Notes: a model not told the origin generated them from the letters alone. Shown: positions 32,680-45,471, counted from the stretch's first letter. The stretch: DNA of 64,000 nucleotides from Anniella stebbinsi (GCA_029215795.1 JARDYH010000002.1:361486973-361550972); one strand, 5' to 3'. A program made the numbers and translations.

Positions 32680-32775
32680 GGTTGCTCCAGCCCCTTGGTC
32701 ATTTCTGTTGCCCTTTTCTGAGATGCCGCGATCAGAACTGTGCACCGTTTGCCAAGAGTAATCACACTATAGGTT
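32680..32775 (-). mobile_element. CR1-like fragment
   Basis: The sequence GTTGCTCCAGCCCCTTGGTC and TTCTGTTGCCC is the equivalent of 9295-9330, without the rest of the ORF. Confidence 0.45.
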
Positions 32776-32799
32776 TCTCTAAGGGCTGTGTGATACTGG

Positions 32800-32985
32800 C
32801 AGGCTGTGTCTTAGTGGCAGAGCACATGGCTTGCATGCACAAGGTCCCAGGTTCGATCCATAGCCTCTCCAGGCAGAGCTAACAAAATATCCTGCCTGAG
32901 CTCTTGCTGCTAGTCAAGGTTGACAATACTGGGCTAGATGAACCAATGATATGACCCAGTATAGGGCAGTTTCCTATGTTCCTTT
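32800..32985 (+). mobile_element. tRNA-derived SINE
   Basis: Box A TGTCTTAGTGGCAGAGCAC, box B GGTTCGATCC, then ACAATACTGGGCTAGATG and CAGTATAGGGCAGTTTCCTA at the end. Confidence 0.75.
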
Positions 32986-33059
32986 TGACGGTTTTATTTC
33001 CAATTGCTTTCCATGAGAAGCACAGAGAGAGAGAGAGAGTTAGCGGTGGGATGCTTTGC

Positions 33060-33132
33060 ATGTTTTATGTATTTGTGTTTTATATTTACTATTCCCCACC
33101 TCGATCCAAACGGAGAGGCAGGTAAGAAATAA

Positions 33133-33163
<31 letters not shown>

Positions 33164-33212
33164 GTTGTTGTTGTTGTCGTTGTTGTTGTTATTATTATTA
33201 TTATTATTATAC
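33060..33212 (+). mobile_element. L2 LINE 3' end with trinucleotide tail
   Basis: CCCCACCTCGATCCAAACGG, then GGCAGGTAAGAAATAAAT and a long ATT/GTT tail. Confidence 0.8.
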
Positions 33213-33639
33213 ACTGAGCATTTCTCTTTCAGAGGTACCTATGAGATTCCTGACTGCACTTACAACGTTCAAGATTCTGGCAACTGTTCCAACAATGCTC
33301 CACATTTCCATAGAGCCTTTTCAAGCGCTTTGCATGTGCTTTAGTATAACAACACTGACAGGAACCCTGCAAAGTTGGACAGCATGATCCCCATGCAGAT
33401 AAGGGCCTTGGGCCAGGAAACGGAGGCCAACCAGCGGGTTTGTGGCCGGGCCCAGAACTAAATCATCTCACCATTCATGCTCCTCCGAGCCACAATACGA
33501 TTTCAACTTGGGTCTCCCCAAATTCAAGACTCCACTTTTCCCGGCGCAGGAGTATCTCAAACGAAAAGCAAGAAACAAAACTCCTCTGAACCATGGGGGG
33601 GGGGGGGTCTCCTTGGAGATGCCCATCTATGAAAGCAAC

Positions 33640-35160
33640 ATTTAATTAACTCTGCCCACGGGGACGTAGCATGCTCATTAGCTACTGAATGCAGATTTTA
33701 ATATAGCTTTTCTTCTGGGCCCAAGACACTCAGGCTACGATGTTTGTTTGTTTGTTTCAGGTGCAGCCTCCAGTGTTCCAAGCCAGGACCTCTTTCCATT
33801 TCAGAGACAGTTTCCAGGGCTGCTAGGGACAGGCTCCCACTTCGGACAGCGATCCATCTCCGGGATCCTTTAGAATTCCTTGCCGCAACTCCCTTTTACT
33901 GCACTTGGTATTTTTAGCTCATTGTTTTCTATTTTGGCAGCTGAAAAAGTGCCGTTTGTAATTCTACCTCCAGTTTCATATTCCTTCTTAAAAGTGAATA
34001 CAACATCCTGTTTATAATAATAAAGTCACAAGTTGGCAGGATGACACTCGATGGAAGAGAAAGAGACGGAGAGAGGAAAGAATAAAAGAGAGAGAGAGAG
34101 AAATTCAGAAAGCAAGTGGAAAATTGAGAGCTAGCAAATTTAGATGCCAAATTTCACATTTGCAACGGTCCAGAGGAGGTCACCATCCTCGCTTGCAACT
34201 GCAGGCAAGGAACGGAGAAATACTTCCACAACCTCTCCCTTGTGAGACAGCATAAGCCATCATCTCCTTTCAAACAAGAGCTTTGCCCTTTTCAGGAAAA
34301 GTGACGTGAGGCTATTTCCACAGTCATCCCCACAAAGGGAGATATGGAAAAGGCAGCTCATCTCAGCCCAGGATGACCCTTCCCTCTCTCTCTCCCTTTC
34401 TCCTCCCCCAAGGGTTTGGGGTTTTCTTCCTTTTTCTCTCCCCACTATGGAAAGACCTTTCCTGGCTGGGTTGCTTGCCCCAGTTCAGAAGGGGGAGAAA
34501 TAAAAAGATATGAATGAAATTAAAAACATTTGGGCTTTCTTAGGTTTGCTTAACATTTCCTGCTCCAGCATCCACCCCCCCTCCCCACCCCACACCCTTG
34601 GCGGAAATTTGCATCGCAAATTTTCCTTTGATCCTCTTGCTTTTCTCTTGAACTCTGTGCCATAAAACAGACATTATTGGGTGGGGAGGGGGAGAGAGGG
34701 AAGCTGGCAGGGAGTCCAAAAGAAGAAATGAAAGTGGCAGGTGAAAATATTGGGAGGAGGAGGAGGCGGCAATGGGCAGTATCCAGTGTTAGTTCTACTC
34801 AGAGTAGGCCTATTGAAATGAATGGCTCCCATTCATTCGTATCGGCCCGCTCCACATAGGACTAACATTGGATACTACCCTCCATGCCCTGCAACGTTAG
34901 CTGCTGCCGCCATTCCGCACAAAGCACTTTCCCCGCTCTTTGCTTCGTTTGGTTGTGAAATATTGGCTCTCTAATCGTTCTCCCCAGATGATCTAGAATA
35001 AAGTGAATCAGAAGTTGCATGCTCTACTTTTTATGCTCTTTAATCAAAAGGATCTCAGAAAGGAAACTGTCCACACTTGAACAAAGGAATTCCAAAAAAA
35101 CACATATCAATGCGAAAGTGCTGAAGGATAATTAATTAAAGAGATTCGAACCCTATTTCC
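33640..35160. other. Low-repeat intronic block, possible conserved non-coding elements
   Basis: About 1.5 kb with no recognised transposon apart from GA-rich tracts at 34060-34100 and 34375-34410. Homeodomain-type AT words occur, such as GATAATTAATTAAAGAG near 35130 and CTCATTAGCTACTGAATG near 33675. Whether it is conserved cannot be seen from one sequence. Confidence 0.3.
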
Positions 35161-35341
35161 TGTGGTTTGAATACAGACAAAGGGTTGTTGTTGTTTTTTA
35201 AAAAAGTCCATGTGTAGGTTAACCAGCTCACCGCTGCAATGATGACTGTGCCGTCACAGCAATGTTGTGTGAATGGCAACTGTTAATTACCACTGCCTGC
35301 ACTTTATGCATCTCAATTCCCTCTGACAATACAGTTTACAT

Positions 35342-35465
35342 AGAATCACAGAATCAGAGGATAGTAGAGTTCGAAGGGGCCTCTAAGGCCATCCAGTCCA
35401 ACCCCCTGCTCAGTGCAGGAACCCACCTTCAAGCATCTCTGACAGGTGGCTGTCCCATCCACCAC
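35342..35465 (-). mobile_element. CR1 3' end
   Basis: AGAATCACAGAATCAGAGG, then GTAGAGTTCGAAGGGGCC and CATCTCTGACAGGTGGCTGT. It is strongly 5' truncated. Confidence 0.85.
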
Positions 35466-35504
35466 CACCCCCAGAACATGTGTATACATATGCCAAGCTA
35501 AGGT

Positions 35505-35600
35505 TAACACTTCATGCATTTCTGAAGTAGACTGCGTCCATGAAAGCTTCTGCCAAAACAAATTTGTGAGTCTTTAAGGTGCCACAAGACCCTTTGTGGT
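35505..35600 (+). mobile_element. Reptile repeat with GAAAGCTT...AGGTGCCACAAG motif
   Basis: TCTGAAGTAGACTGCGTCC precedes ATGAAAGCTTCTGCC and GTCTTTAAGGTGCCACAAGA. This block is common in reptile genomes. Its CTGAAG-stem-GAAA order is loosely hammerhead-like. Confidence 0.45.
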
Positions 35601-35619
35601 TGAAGAAAGAAAAGGAGCA

Positions 35620-37090
35620 ACAAGTTTATTATTTTTAACCCTCTGAGCAGTACATAGGCTCAATGTTAAGATGAACCTGCTATTGACAAGCAATGGAACA
35701 AGCTGCCTGTCTTCTTCCTTGGAGATTTCAGTAGCAGAAGTAGGGAGCAGCATTTAAGGAAGACTGAATAGCAGGGGACTGAGTCACTTCCATCTCACTA
35801 ACACTAGGGCCTTGGTTCTCGCGGAGGAGGACAATGTGGACGGCCTGCTGCACCGACGGGATCCCCTCCCTGGAGATGGAAAACCTGCCTCCGGGCTGGA
35901 CCAGTTCAGAATGCAGGTGGGACTCCTATGCATCTCCTTGACATGCTAAGCTTCTACATGCAAGGAGGAGTTGGGCATCCACAAGGAGAAGCGTCCAATG
36001 ACGTGAGCCCGGTCCTGCATCCTGAAGTGCTGCTTTTTCCAGACACTGCCCAGAGTGAGAACGAGGCCTGGGACCCTGTGTGTGTTGCGCCAGGCTCTGC
36101 TGGGCAGAATGCTAGGGACACACAGGTGGCCAATCTGCAGCACTAACGCCATGCGCAGCGGAGCTCTGGGGCACTCCTAGGAGGATGGGAGCACAAAGGT
36201 GCAGTGGCACAGAGGCAGATCCACCTCCTCTCTGCTCCTCCTCTGCTCCTGCCTGCTGCCAAGCTCAGCTGGAGACATGGGCCAAATGGCCCCCTGGCTG
36301 CGTGCTGAAGGGAGCACCCCAACCCTCTGGCAAGAAGAGTGCCCAGACCCTCACATCCCCTCCTCCTGCTGTGGTTCCAAGAAAGTAACCTCTTGCATCT
36401 TTCCCTCTCCAAACCTTCGTGTAAGTAAGACCCCTTCCTCTCTGCCTATGCCACAGGAGAGGTCTCCTCTCGTTTGTGCTGAGGTCCGGCTAGGAAATAG
36501 CAGGAGTCTCTCCCGCTGTTTCTTACCCTTGCAATACCCCCCCCCCCCAGTGCCAAGGAGAGACACCCCTGACTCTGCTGAAAGGCTTCTCTGCATGCCA
36601 CAAGTCCTGGGGAAGGGGCCGGTGGTGAGGCCAAAGAGAGGCTGGCTAGTAAGTGAAGCCAATATTTGTGGGCTCCAGAGATGGACCTTCGATTTGATCC
36701 AGCAAAACAGCCGTCTGGTTGTTTAAGAGAGAGGAAGTACAAAGCCTCAGTCAGCTTTCAGTACGAAAGCACACGAGCCACCAAATCCCACAAGCACGTT
36801 TGAAGATCTCCAAGACTTCAAAGGGTCCTCGTTATATTTCTTTCTTTCCACAGAAAGGAAGACAGACATGCCCCATGAAATGTGTTCTAATAAGCTGACG
36901 GTTTTATTCTTCTATGTTCCCGATGAAAGGAAGGGATCCATGCCACTGTGAACGCTCCCTACTGTCGCCGTCACAAGCAGATCCCGAAAAAATAAGGCAC
37001 TCTCTGAACCATTTTGCATTCTCTCATCCCAAAAGCTGTAATATTTCATAGCTATGGGCCAAAAAATAATAATACTAAGACACCGAAGTT
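35620..37090. other. No gene recognised
   Basis: Intronic sequence with several overlapping open frames (for example 36199-36726) that lack any domain and are not supported by splice context. Confidence 0.35.
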
Positions 37091-37100
37091 CCCAGATTCT

Positions 37101-37636
37101 GGCTGAATTCGGACAACACATTAGTCAATGATGGGTTGAGTAGTCAACTCACAGTTGGTTATTTTGTGGGTACTACCCACACATGTTCCTATACAATTGT
37201 GGGTGGTTGGGGCTGGCATTGAGTGGACTAATAGTCAACCCAGCATTTGACTGACACAGCCCCCGCCCCTCTCCCCACCCTCCCTCCTCCCTCAGTCCTC
37301 CAAGTTCTATCCCAACAGCCTCTGCAAGTTGCACCAGTTGTAGCAGAGTGGCAGCCGCCGCTTTGGTCGCTCTTGCCACCTGCCTCTATGGGCTTGTGTT
37401 TTAACCCACTTACCACACACTATTAACCCACTCACCCCTCCACACAACACTTTAAACAACTGGCTTCGAGCTAAACAACTCGCAAGCCAATTGTTTCTCT
37501 CCGTTGCTTATTTGGGCGGAATAGCATACCGTCAGTAGTTTGTGAGCGGCGTGTTACCCTCCACACAACACAATAAGCAACACAACTGCCGACTGTTCCC
37601 CCCCCCAGTTGCTTAATGTGTTGTCCAAATTTAGCC
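37101..37636. mobile_element. Long MITE with TCT target duplication
   Basis: GGCTGAATTCGGACAACAC at the left is mirrored by the right end GTGTTGTCCAAATTTAGCC. TCT lies on both sides (37098-37100, 37637-37639). The 536-bp interior is nearly the same as that of 56180-56720 in the opposite orientation, including CAAGTTGCACCAGTTGTAG and CTTCGAGCTAAACAACT. Confidence 0.88.
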
Positions 37637-37821
37637 TCTGAGTCGTTTACTCAAAGACGTATTCTGTCCTCACACGCCCTCTGAAGATAAACTCCCCAAA
37701 TTCCACCACCCCTCGAACTGCAGAAAAACGGGCCTGCTTTTCCTAATAAAGAACCCTAGAACATTTCAATACCATCCTGAAAACAGAGATGAAAGCAGCA
37801 GGACAAGAGCTGAGAATTTAC

Positions 37822-37995
37822 CTTAGATCTCGTCTCTTGGCAAATTCTTCCGGGGGGATAACCCAGGGGAGGTGCTGGGGAAGGCACTGCAGGACATCGG
37901 GCGAGAAGTCTGAGCAATCCACGCCATATTCCGCCAGGATGCCTTCCGTTTCCGGATCAATTTCACCAGCCTGCCCGAGGCTTTGGGCCAATTGT
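37822..37995 (-). CDS. DIS3L2: DIS3L2 exon, cold-shock/RNB connector
   Basis: This 174-nt exon encodes [19 protein letters not shown], then [16 protein letters not shown], both diagnostic of DIS3L2. It is the linker that leads from the cold-shock domains into the RNB domain; in family members the conserved IPPEE-x-RRDLR stretch immediately precedes the first catalytic aspartates. The acceptor is TTTCGACAG and the donor GTAAAT. One base at the start completes the Gly codon from the 46714-46961 exon, and two bases at the end are completed by G of the 11266-11345 exon to give Arg. The reading frame is intact. An L2-like or CR1 fragment does not overlap it, but a 536-bp MITE ends only 185 bp downstream in the intron (37101-37636). 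Confidence 0.97.
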
Positions 37996-38436
37996 CTGTC
38001 GAAAGCAGAAAAGAAGCACGTGCTCATTTTAGCAGTTTACAAGACAATTTACAGTCCCTAATGGAGGTAAAGAAGGGAGGTGGGTTGAGCTGTTACAAAG
38101 CCAGAGAAAAAACAGACAAAATGAGTAAGAGGATACACCTTTCATTAGACCGTATTATGCACAAAAACTTGCAGAGTGACAAAGCTAGTCCAACATGAAG
38201 CTTCTCTACTTCCTATACAGAGAAAAGGCAGCCAGGGGCAGTGGGGGTTGCATTGAACAGAAAGCCAGGTCTAAATAGGAAAGCCCTCAGACTCAAATAC
38301 CTTGCCCAGCCACATGGAGCACTAAATCACAGGGTTACTCGCCGCTGGCCTCCTGGTCATCAAAGCACAGCAACGAATTGCAAAACACTCTGGATCTCCT
38401 TCGAGTTCAATAAGAATCTCTCTTAGGGCAGGCATC

Positions 38437-38813
38437 TCCAATGAAAGAACTGGGCAGGTTTAGCCTGGAGAAGAGAAGACTGAGGGGAGACATGGTAGCA
38501 CTCTTTAGGTACAGAGGAGGGCCAGGATCTCTTCTCGATCATCCCAGAGTGCAGGACACGGAATAATGGAATGGGCTCAAGTTACAGGAAGTCAGGCTCC
38601 GGCTGGACATCAGGAAAAAGCTTCCTGACTGTTAGAGCAGTATGACAATGGAACCAATGACCTACGGAGATTGTGGGCTCTCCCAAACTAGAGACATTCA
38701 AGAGGCAGCTGGACAGCCATCTGTCAGGGATGCTTTCATGTGGATTCCTGCATTGAGCAAGGGGTTAGACTCGATGGCCTTATAGGCCCTTTCCAACTCT
38801 ACTATTCTATGTT
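38437..38813 (+). mobile_element. CR1 LINE 3' end
   Basis: GAAAGAACTGGGCAGGTTTA leads through the ORF2 C-terminus to CCAACTCTACTATTCTATG. Confidence 0.88.
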
Positions 38814-38819
38814 GCGCCT

Positions 38820-39500
38820 GGAGCACCCAGGAACACCTCCAATGATGCCCACAAAGGGGTCCCCAATGTGGATCCCGTGGGCATCCAAAAAACGTTTGAC
38901 ATCTTTCTCTGTTCTTAAAAAAATATATGTACATGGATTGGTAGGAAATGCATATAACTTCCTAGCAATTATATGTAGGCTTCAAAAAAGTAGACCAAGT
39001 ATCTGTTTGAAGGCGGCATCTATTTGCCACCCATTCATATATTGAAAGCATTGTCAAATCCACAGTCCATTGCATTATAGGAGGTGAGCGTGTATCTTTC
39101 CCATGTTGTAATATCAGCCTTTTAGCTGACCAAAGGGAGAATCCATTTTTGCTGGCCATTTGTTAATTTCCATGAAGAAGGTAAATAATTTAAGAGAGCA
39201 TGTAGGTCGGTGAATATAAAAGCCTGTTCCAGTACAAAATTTATCTGTGTAAAAACCTCCTCCACAAAAGAAGCAACTGCTGGACATTGCCAAAATGTAT
39301 GTTTAAAAGGAGCATTCACTGCATTGCACTGTACCCAAACCAGACAATCTCTTATTAAAGAGACATCGCGGTGTCCTGTAGATATGAAACCGAAGTCTTT
39401 GCTGAATAGGATGCAACCTGAGATCCGTAGACGTGACAAGTAGACGCCAAAGCAGCAATCCACTGATTAGGCATTTCGTGGTGGTGCCCACGGCAGTTTC
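38820..39500 (-). mobile_element. L1-like LINE ORF2 C-terminal fragment
   Basis: On the minus strand HTFWQCPAVASFVEEVFTQI and NYLPSSWKLTNGQQKW resemble the HxFWxCP motif near the end of L1/Tx1 ORF2. Several frameshifts separate neighbouring readable pieces. Confidence 0.6.
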
Positions 39501-39918
39501 TCACATTCCCAAATGTTGGGGACCCCTGCCTTAGGGGCTGCCACAAACCCAAGTTTTCTTTGCACTCAGGGCCAACCAAAGATTTCCCCCTAGAGACCAG
39601 GATGTCCAGCTCACAGCATGGTTTGCCTGCACATCATCAGAAGCACCTGTCCATCTCTCAGGAAGGGAGATCCTAAGCAAGGTTTAAAGGCTCATTCCTG
39701 GATATATTCCAGATTATGCTGCCCCCAAAAAGGCATTATACTTTAAGTTATTTGCTGCAACAAAAGTCAGTACCTCCCCTCTCTCTCACACACACATATG
39801 GAGGAGGAGGAGGAGGCAGCGGAGGCAGCAAAGGGATTTGTGTGTTGAACTCATGAGTTGGCCAAAAATGTGGACACTCTAAGAGGAATAACCACTATCA
39901 GCATACAAAAGCATGGTT

Positions 39919-39919
<1 letters not shown>

Positions 39920-39957
<38 letters not shown>

Positions 39958-39960
39958 AAA
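39920..39960. repeat. (AAAG)n microsatellite
   Basis: About ten AAAG units. Confidence 0.95.
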
Positions 39961-40199
39961 GGGAGTGATTCCCCAATAGCATGTCTGGGATAAAGGTAAG
40001 CCCTGGATCTGAAAAGGATGAACATCCAAACTACGAGCAGGGGGAAGGGAAGGCAACGACCTACCCAGCCATCCTTCCATGGTACCCCTACTGCATGTGT
40101 GATCTGGGATTTTTGCATTTTTAACCCCCCCATGGAAAGGATGTGGATGGAACAGCCAGTCTTTGGATAAGGCCTGGACTGCCGGGCTTCCTGGACCTT

Positions 40200-41030
40200 C
40201 TCAACTGAAAAGACAAACTTGGGGTGGGGGGTGGGGGGGGAAATAGACAAATCTGTGATGTTTGATTTCTCTCGCTTCCTCAAAGTTAAGTTCATTCGTT
40301 GCCGTTTTTTGCGCCACTTTGCATGTGCGTGTTTTTAAATCCACACGAAAAGGTCCATGCGCTTTTCAAAAGTATGCATTTTTTTTAAAAAAAAACTATA
40401 TGGATTTTTGCAGGCAATGCCCCTTAAGATAACACACTCTTATGAGCACTTCTCTGTAATATACACATTTTTGATGCATTTTGATCCCATTTCTGTATGG
40501 TTTTTTTTGCCGTGCAAATTTTGATTGCAAACTTCGGGGAAGTGCGGGCGTTGATGTTTAACTGTGTTCGGGATTGGGCTGATGGAGCAAATTTGCTCAA
40601 TTCACATAAAAATGCAAACTCAACAAATTTCTCTCCCCCCCCCCCTCTTCGTTGGGAACAGCAGTATTTGGAGGGTGCCACTGAAGCGCTACACCACCCA
40701 CATCCAGGATCAACAAGAGCATCCCAGGGACCCTCAGCCCCACTCCTGAGGCACTGCTCTTGGCCAGCATGATACTCAGGACATCTAGCCTACAACGATA
40801 GGAATCCTACAACGATAGGAATCTAGACCAGGGGTGGAGGGAAGTCAGATCAGAATCTACAAGAAGATTGCTGGATTCATTTACAGTGGATTTTTGCCTC
40901 CCAATTTTTAACAACAGCAACATCGAAATGCCTCCCCAAACTTCCCCCCACCCCACCACTCCTTAAATTAGAGTGCTGAATGTAGAAAGCTTGGGGGAGA
41001 AAACAGGAACTGATTTGTGTGCGGAAAGAC
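40200..41030. other. No feature recognised
   Basis: Includes a short tandem CTACAACGATAGGAAT duplication at about 40788-40825. No repeat family or exon was seen. Confidence 0.35.
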
Positions 41031-41034
41031 TATG

Positions 41035-41200
41035 ATTCTCAACTCAGTGCCGACGCGCAGCAGATGCTCAGAGGAACCCGGTCCTTTGTGACCGTTATTC
41101 ACACCCTGGCAGCCTCCTGTTTGGATGGTTGCAATGCGTTAGAGCGGGGCTGCCTTTGAACACAGTCCCGAAATAGGGCAGGTGGAGGGATCACACGGCT
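41035..41200 (+). mobile_element. L2 LINE fragment
   Basis: The text TLAASCLDGCNAL resembles the L2 TSRLDYCNAL motif region. It is short and decayed. Confidence 0.4.
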
Positions 41201-41429
41201 ACATGGAATGAGCACAGTTCGTCTGCCTGACCACAGGCCTCTCTGAGCCCCTCTCTCTGTTAACCCTCCCTCCCTCCTCCTCTCTGCACCCCATAACATA
41301 TCCTCACTCTCTGTGCCTCCCCATCTGCACCTCATCTCTCAATTCCTCTTTTCTGACCCGTTGGTCTCTCCGCTATTTAATTTCTCTGTCACCCCTCTTG
41401 TTTTCTTTGCACCCCATAACTCGCCTCTC

Positions 41430-41502
41430 ATAGACTCATAGAATAGTAGAGTTGGAAGGGCCCTATGAGGCCATCAAGTCCAGCCCCCTGCTCTCCTTCC
41501 AC
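41430..41502 (-). mobile_element. CR1 3' end
   Basis: CATAGACTCATAGAATAGTAG then AGTTGGAAGGGCCCTATGAG, the extreme CR1 terminus only. Confidence 0.8.
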
Positions 41503-42126
41503 CACCGCTGCTCTGACTGCACCCATTTCCGTTACCTGATTCCACACCCCACTGATCTCTCTTCAACCCCACGTATCATCTATCCCCCCTTTTTCATGCC
41601 CCCATAGCATTCTCCCAGCATCCCCACAGAGCTCTCAGCACGCCTCTCTCTCCCTCTCTTTCTCCGGTCTCTGCAACCCACATTAACCCCTTTGAGCGCT
41701 CCACATCCCACAGCACTTTTTCTCTAGGCCATTGTTTTCCTGCCCCCCTCCCCATCTTCCTTCTCTCTCCCCCACCCCTCACTGAGTTGGGAACCATCTA
41801 CACCAAATACAGGAGATTCAGGTGCCGTTGGGCCGTGCAGAACAGCTGGCTGCGGGCTGGAAAAATGGGCCCCGACTCAAACAGGTGCTTCTGAATCCAG
41901 GGAGGGGAGAGGCCATGAAGATGCAGTGGCGCAAGCGTTCTCCCAGCTCCGCTTTGGCAGGCCTCAGATGCACCCACCACGGTCTGGGGAAAGGGCCGCC
42001 GGCAGTGAAACAGTTTGGAACTTCCCCCGCCAGCCCCCAGGACTCGCAAATAGGAAGGGAAGGGGCCGGAACAGACCGACACAGCCTTGACACTGTGCAG
42101 GCCTGTGTCAGGCTGCCTTCGTCCAT

Positions 42127-42223
42127 CCTGGGGCCCTCCAGATGGCTTGGACCTCAAGTCCCATCAGCCCCTGAGTGCTAGGAGATGGAGTCCCAAACAT
42201 CTTGGGGGAACCAGGCTGGGGAA
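42127..42223. mobile_element. Small palindromic DNA element (CTTCCCCAA family)
   Basis: GGGGCCCTCCAGATGGCTTGG is partly mirrored by ATCTTGGGGGAACCAGG near the right end. Confidence 0.45.
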
Positions 42224-42830
42224 GCTGGTGTAAGAGGAGCAGAAAAGAGAGAGAGAGAGAGGCAGGCAGGCAGGCAGCCAGCCAGCCATGGCTGATCCTT
42301 GGAGGAAAACGGAATACGTAGAGCAGTCTGGGCCGACAATAATTACGAGTCATTTTAAAATCAAATTGTTCTATCATTAACTTCTTGGGGAAACCTCCGA
42401 GACAAATGAGGGCGTATCAAGTTACAGGAGACGAGGAGGTCCCCAGATGCAGCGAAGAGTCGTCAAGCAGAGCCGCTCTATGCAAAGGCCTCTCACCAGG
42501 GACCAGCAATTCATCCACCTTGCGCTGGCAAAGAGAGTAGATCCAGGTTTACGCTGAATCAGCTGCGCTGGTGGGAGTGGACCTCCCTGCCCCCTCCTTC
42601 CTACAGCAGCCCCTCCAGCCCCCTGGAAAAGCTATACAGAGAGACAGGAGCCGTGGTCTAGGTGGGAGGAGGGTCCCCCAAAATCAGATTGGAGGCACTT
42701 TCCATGAGTGGAGCCCTCCATTTCCCTGAGCTCTAGTCGCATATGGTTACGCATGATCAGTTAAGGCCAGGCCAGAGACGTGCATCCCTCATCCACTTTC
42801 TGCCCCAACTACTCTGCAATCCTATACACC

Positions 42831-42960
42831 AGACTTCTCCAAGCTGGTGCCCTCCAGTTGTTTTGGGACTACAATTCCCAGAGTTCCTGACCACTGGCCC
42901 TGCTGGGGCTGACGGGACATGATGTCCAAAACAGCTGGAAGGCACCAGGTTGAGGAAGGC
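42831..42960. mobile_element. Small palindromic DNA element (CTTCCCCAA family)
   Basis: CTTCTCCAAGCTGGTGCCC opens it and GGCACCAGGTTGAGGAAGG closes it. Confidence 0.65.
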
Positions 42961-42999
42961 CGTGGTACAAACTGAACTCGATGGGGTTCCATGTGTGTA

Positions 43000-45465
43000 T
43001 AGGTCCCTCTGAACTCTATGGGGCTCTTCTGAACCCTGTGAGATCCCACTGAACTCTAAGGGACTCGGTTCCCAGGAGAAGCGCATCAGAACGCAGTATC
43101 GATACAAACGGGCCAGAGCAAAGGAACATCGACGCAGCCACTTCTGTAATGGGGCCGCGGGTCGGCTGCCTTGACGATTTTTAATCCCAGTTCTAGTGCT
43201 CACGTTGATCAGGGGAGGGAGGCACGCCACGCACGCCTTCACCCTTGGAGGATTCAGCCACTGCAGTCACAGCTTCATAAGCGCCACGATGGAGACTGAA
43301 CATCTGAGGCACAGCGGAGGAAGGCTGGGGAAAGGAGACAGGGGCAGGGGAAAGGGCAGCAGCTCAGCGGGCCTCTTAAAGGGCTCCGTGGACCTCCTGC
43401 AAAGCCCCGGACCGCCTCATGACGGACAAGCCCCCAGAGGCTGCCGCACCTGGCAAACAGGGCACCGGCCAACATTTCTCGCTGGCCGCCAATCCCAGCA
43501 GCTCAGGCAGACACCAGAGGCAACGCAGAGCACTGGGCTTCTCTCCGCTGCCAGGTCACGGCCAGCCTGATAAAAGCTCATCCATCACCTCTGGGGCCAA
43601 GATGCCTTCCAGAAACCCGACTGTAGCCACACACCCTCCGGTTCGCCTTTGTTCACAGGAAAACGCGGCCCCAAAAAGGACAGGAGTGGGATTTCGGAGG
43701 GCGCTTCGGTCAAAAGAGAGCCTTGAGCCTCAAAGTGCTACCATCATCCCCCCTGCCCCAGCCTCTTCGATACCTCTGATGCCTGGAAACCCCCTCTGAA
43801 ACCACCTCCACGGAGGCACCACAGAGCCCCTCTCCCCAGGCAGATCTCTCCTTAAAACCAATCACTTCCCTAAAGCCTTTGAATTAAACTCTCGGTTCTC
43901 TTCCTCACCAGAAGCAACACCTAAGGAGATACGGCTGGTTAGGTTCGTCTGGTCCCCCCTCCCGTCCCTCCCTCCCTCCCTCCCTGAGCCTTTCCTGTCT
44001 CCCCGCCCACAAAATTTAGACTGCATGCTCCTTGGGGCAGGGACCTGTCCCTTTCCTCCCCTCTTTCCTTTTTTGCTTAACTTATTCTGCAAAGCACCAG
44101 GAGCACGGAAGGTGCTGCATAAAGAGTGAGCAAGAAGGCCCCCAAATGGCAAGGAAGTCCAGGTGGTTCTATACGGATCTTGAGCCTGGCCTCAGAGAGG
44201 CCGGGCTCCAGCACCATTCCTCCGTACCTCCAAAGCAGCACGTCTGACGAAGGGACTGCAAGTCACATAGGCAGCATCGTAAGAGGACTCAGCACCTGGT
44301 CACGTGACCCGCGGAGCCAAGGCATCTCCACAAGGCCTCAAGCTCCAACCTGGGCATCACGTTGCCTGTTGACGGGCCCTGCCAATCTCCATCCTCTCCG
44401 ACAGTGGCTGCTGCTGCTGCTGGACCCAGAACTTTTGCCTGTCTGGCGCCACGCCCCTTGCCACCTGGGCTGACGGCTTCTTCCTTCCTCATCTCGAGGC
44501 CTTAAGGTCAGGCCTCGAGATGGCCTGGGACACTCACCCCCAGCAGGCCCTGACTGATTCCAGCGAAATAAGCCGCATCCCTCAAGCCGGCCCTCCAGCA
44601 CACACCTGGTCCCCACTGGCTCCCTGCAGATGCAGGCCAGCAGTTCGAGTATCCCACCCTGCTGGGATCTTTCCATAGAGTTATGCATTTGTCTTTCCAC
44701 CTGCACGACACCTTATTGTCCTCCGCAACTTTCCAACCGTTTCCACGTTAACCAAACCCAGCAAAAGCCTGCCCCGTCTTCCGTTCAGCTGACAACACGG
44801 CTTTGCTCCAAAGAAGGAAGTGCCCTGCTGTTAACCACCAGGTGGCACCCAAGAGTCACAGAAGGGAGCCCCCTCCCCTAATGCTTCACCTCCAGGACAT
44901 CCCCAGGCTCGGCCCACCCCTGCGCACATCACCAAAAGGAAACCTGTAACTTTCTGCTCATCTCCTTGGGTGAGCGGTGGCACCATGACAGGCCAGTCGG
45001 AGAAACGTCAGGCAGCTTGAGGCTGGCCGCACACTCCCCAAAGTTCTGGGAAAGGACAAGGGTTGATGGTTCCAGGTCAGCTGACAAGAGACAGACCCTC
45101 CTTTACCAAGAAACGCATGGCGAGCAAAGGACAGCAACTTCAGAGGCTCGTCATTGGCAGTACGGGCCCGTCTTCTCGTCTGAATGTGAAGCGTTCACAC
45201 CACCACGGCTCAACGGTGTCTCGACACTGACCCTCCAGCGGGGCGATGCAATCATGACTCACAGCTGATAGATTGCATGTGATGTTCTCCATCAACCATG
45301 CTCCCACCAGCAACGCTTTGCACCGAGTCTGTGAGCACTGGCTGTCTATGTGCATTGACTGTCATGACAGACATAGGAGAGCTGGTTCCAGAGCTTTTGG
45401 GGGGTCTGGACCAGGGAAGAAGCAAAGCAGAGAGGGGTAAGACAGGACAGCCAGCACAGAGAGGA
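43000..45465. other. No gene recognised
   Basis: A rather GC-rich intronic stretch. The only structure noted is a perfect 13-bp inverted repeat at 44490-44502/44510-44522. Open frames here show no domain. Confidence 0.35.
44490..44522. repeat. Perfect 13-bp inverted repeat
   Basis: CATCTCGAGGCCT and AGGCCTCGAGATG are separated by seven bases. Confidence 0.9.
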
Positions 45466-45471
45466 GCTGCA

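Noticed and set aside
35505..35560. Second hammerhead ribozyme
   Set aside because: The order CTGAAG-stem-GAAA is loose, the stem has mismatches and there is no closing outer stem, so it is kept only as part of a repeat.
37173..37416. Alanine-rich frame seen in two places (also 56404-56791) as a conserved small protein
   Set aside because: Both lie in copies of the same MITE, with the frame opening and closing in terminal sequence, so similarity is due to the repeat.
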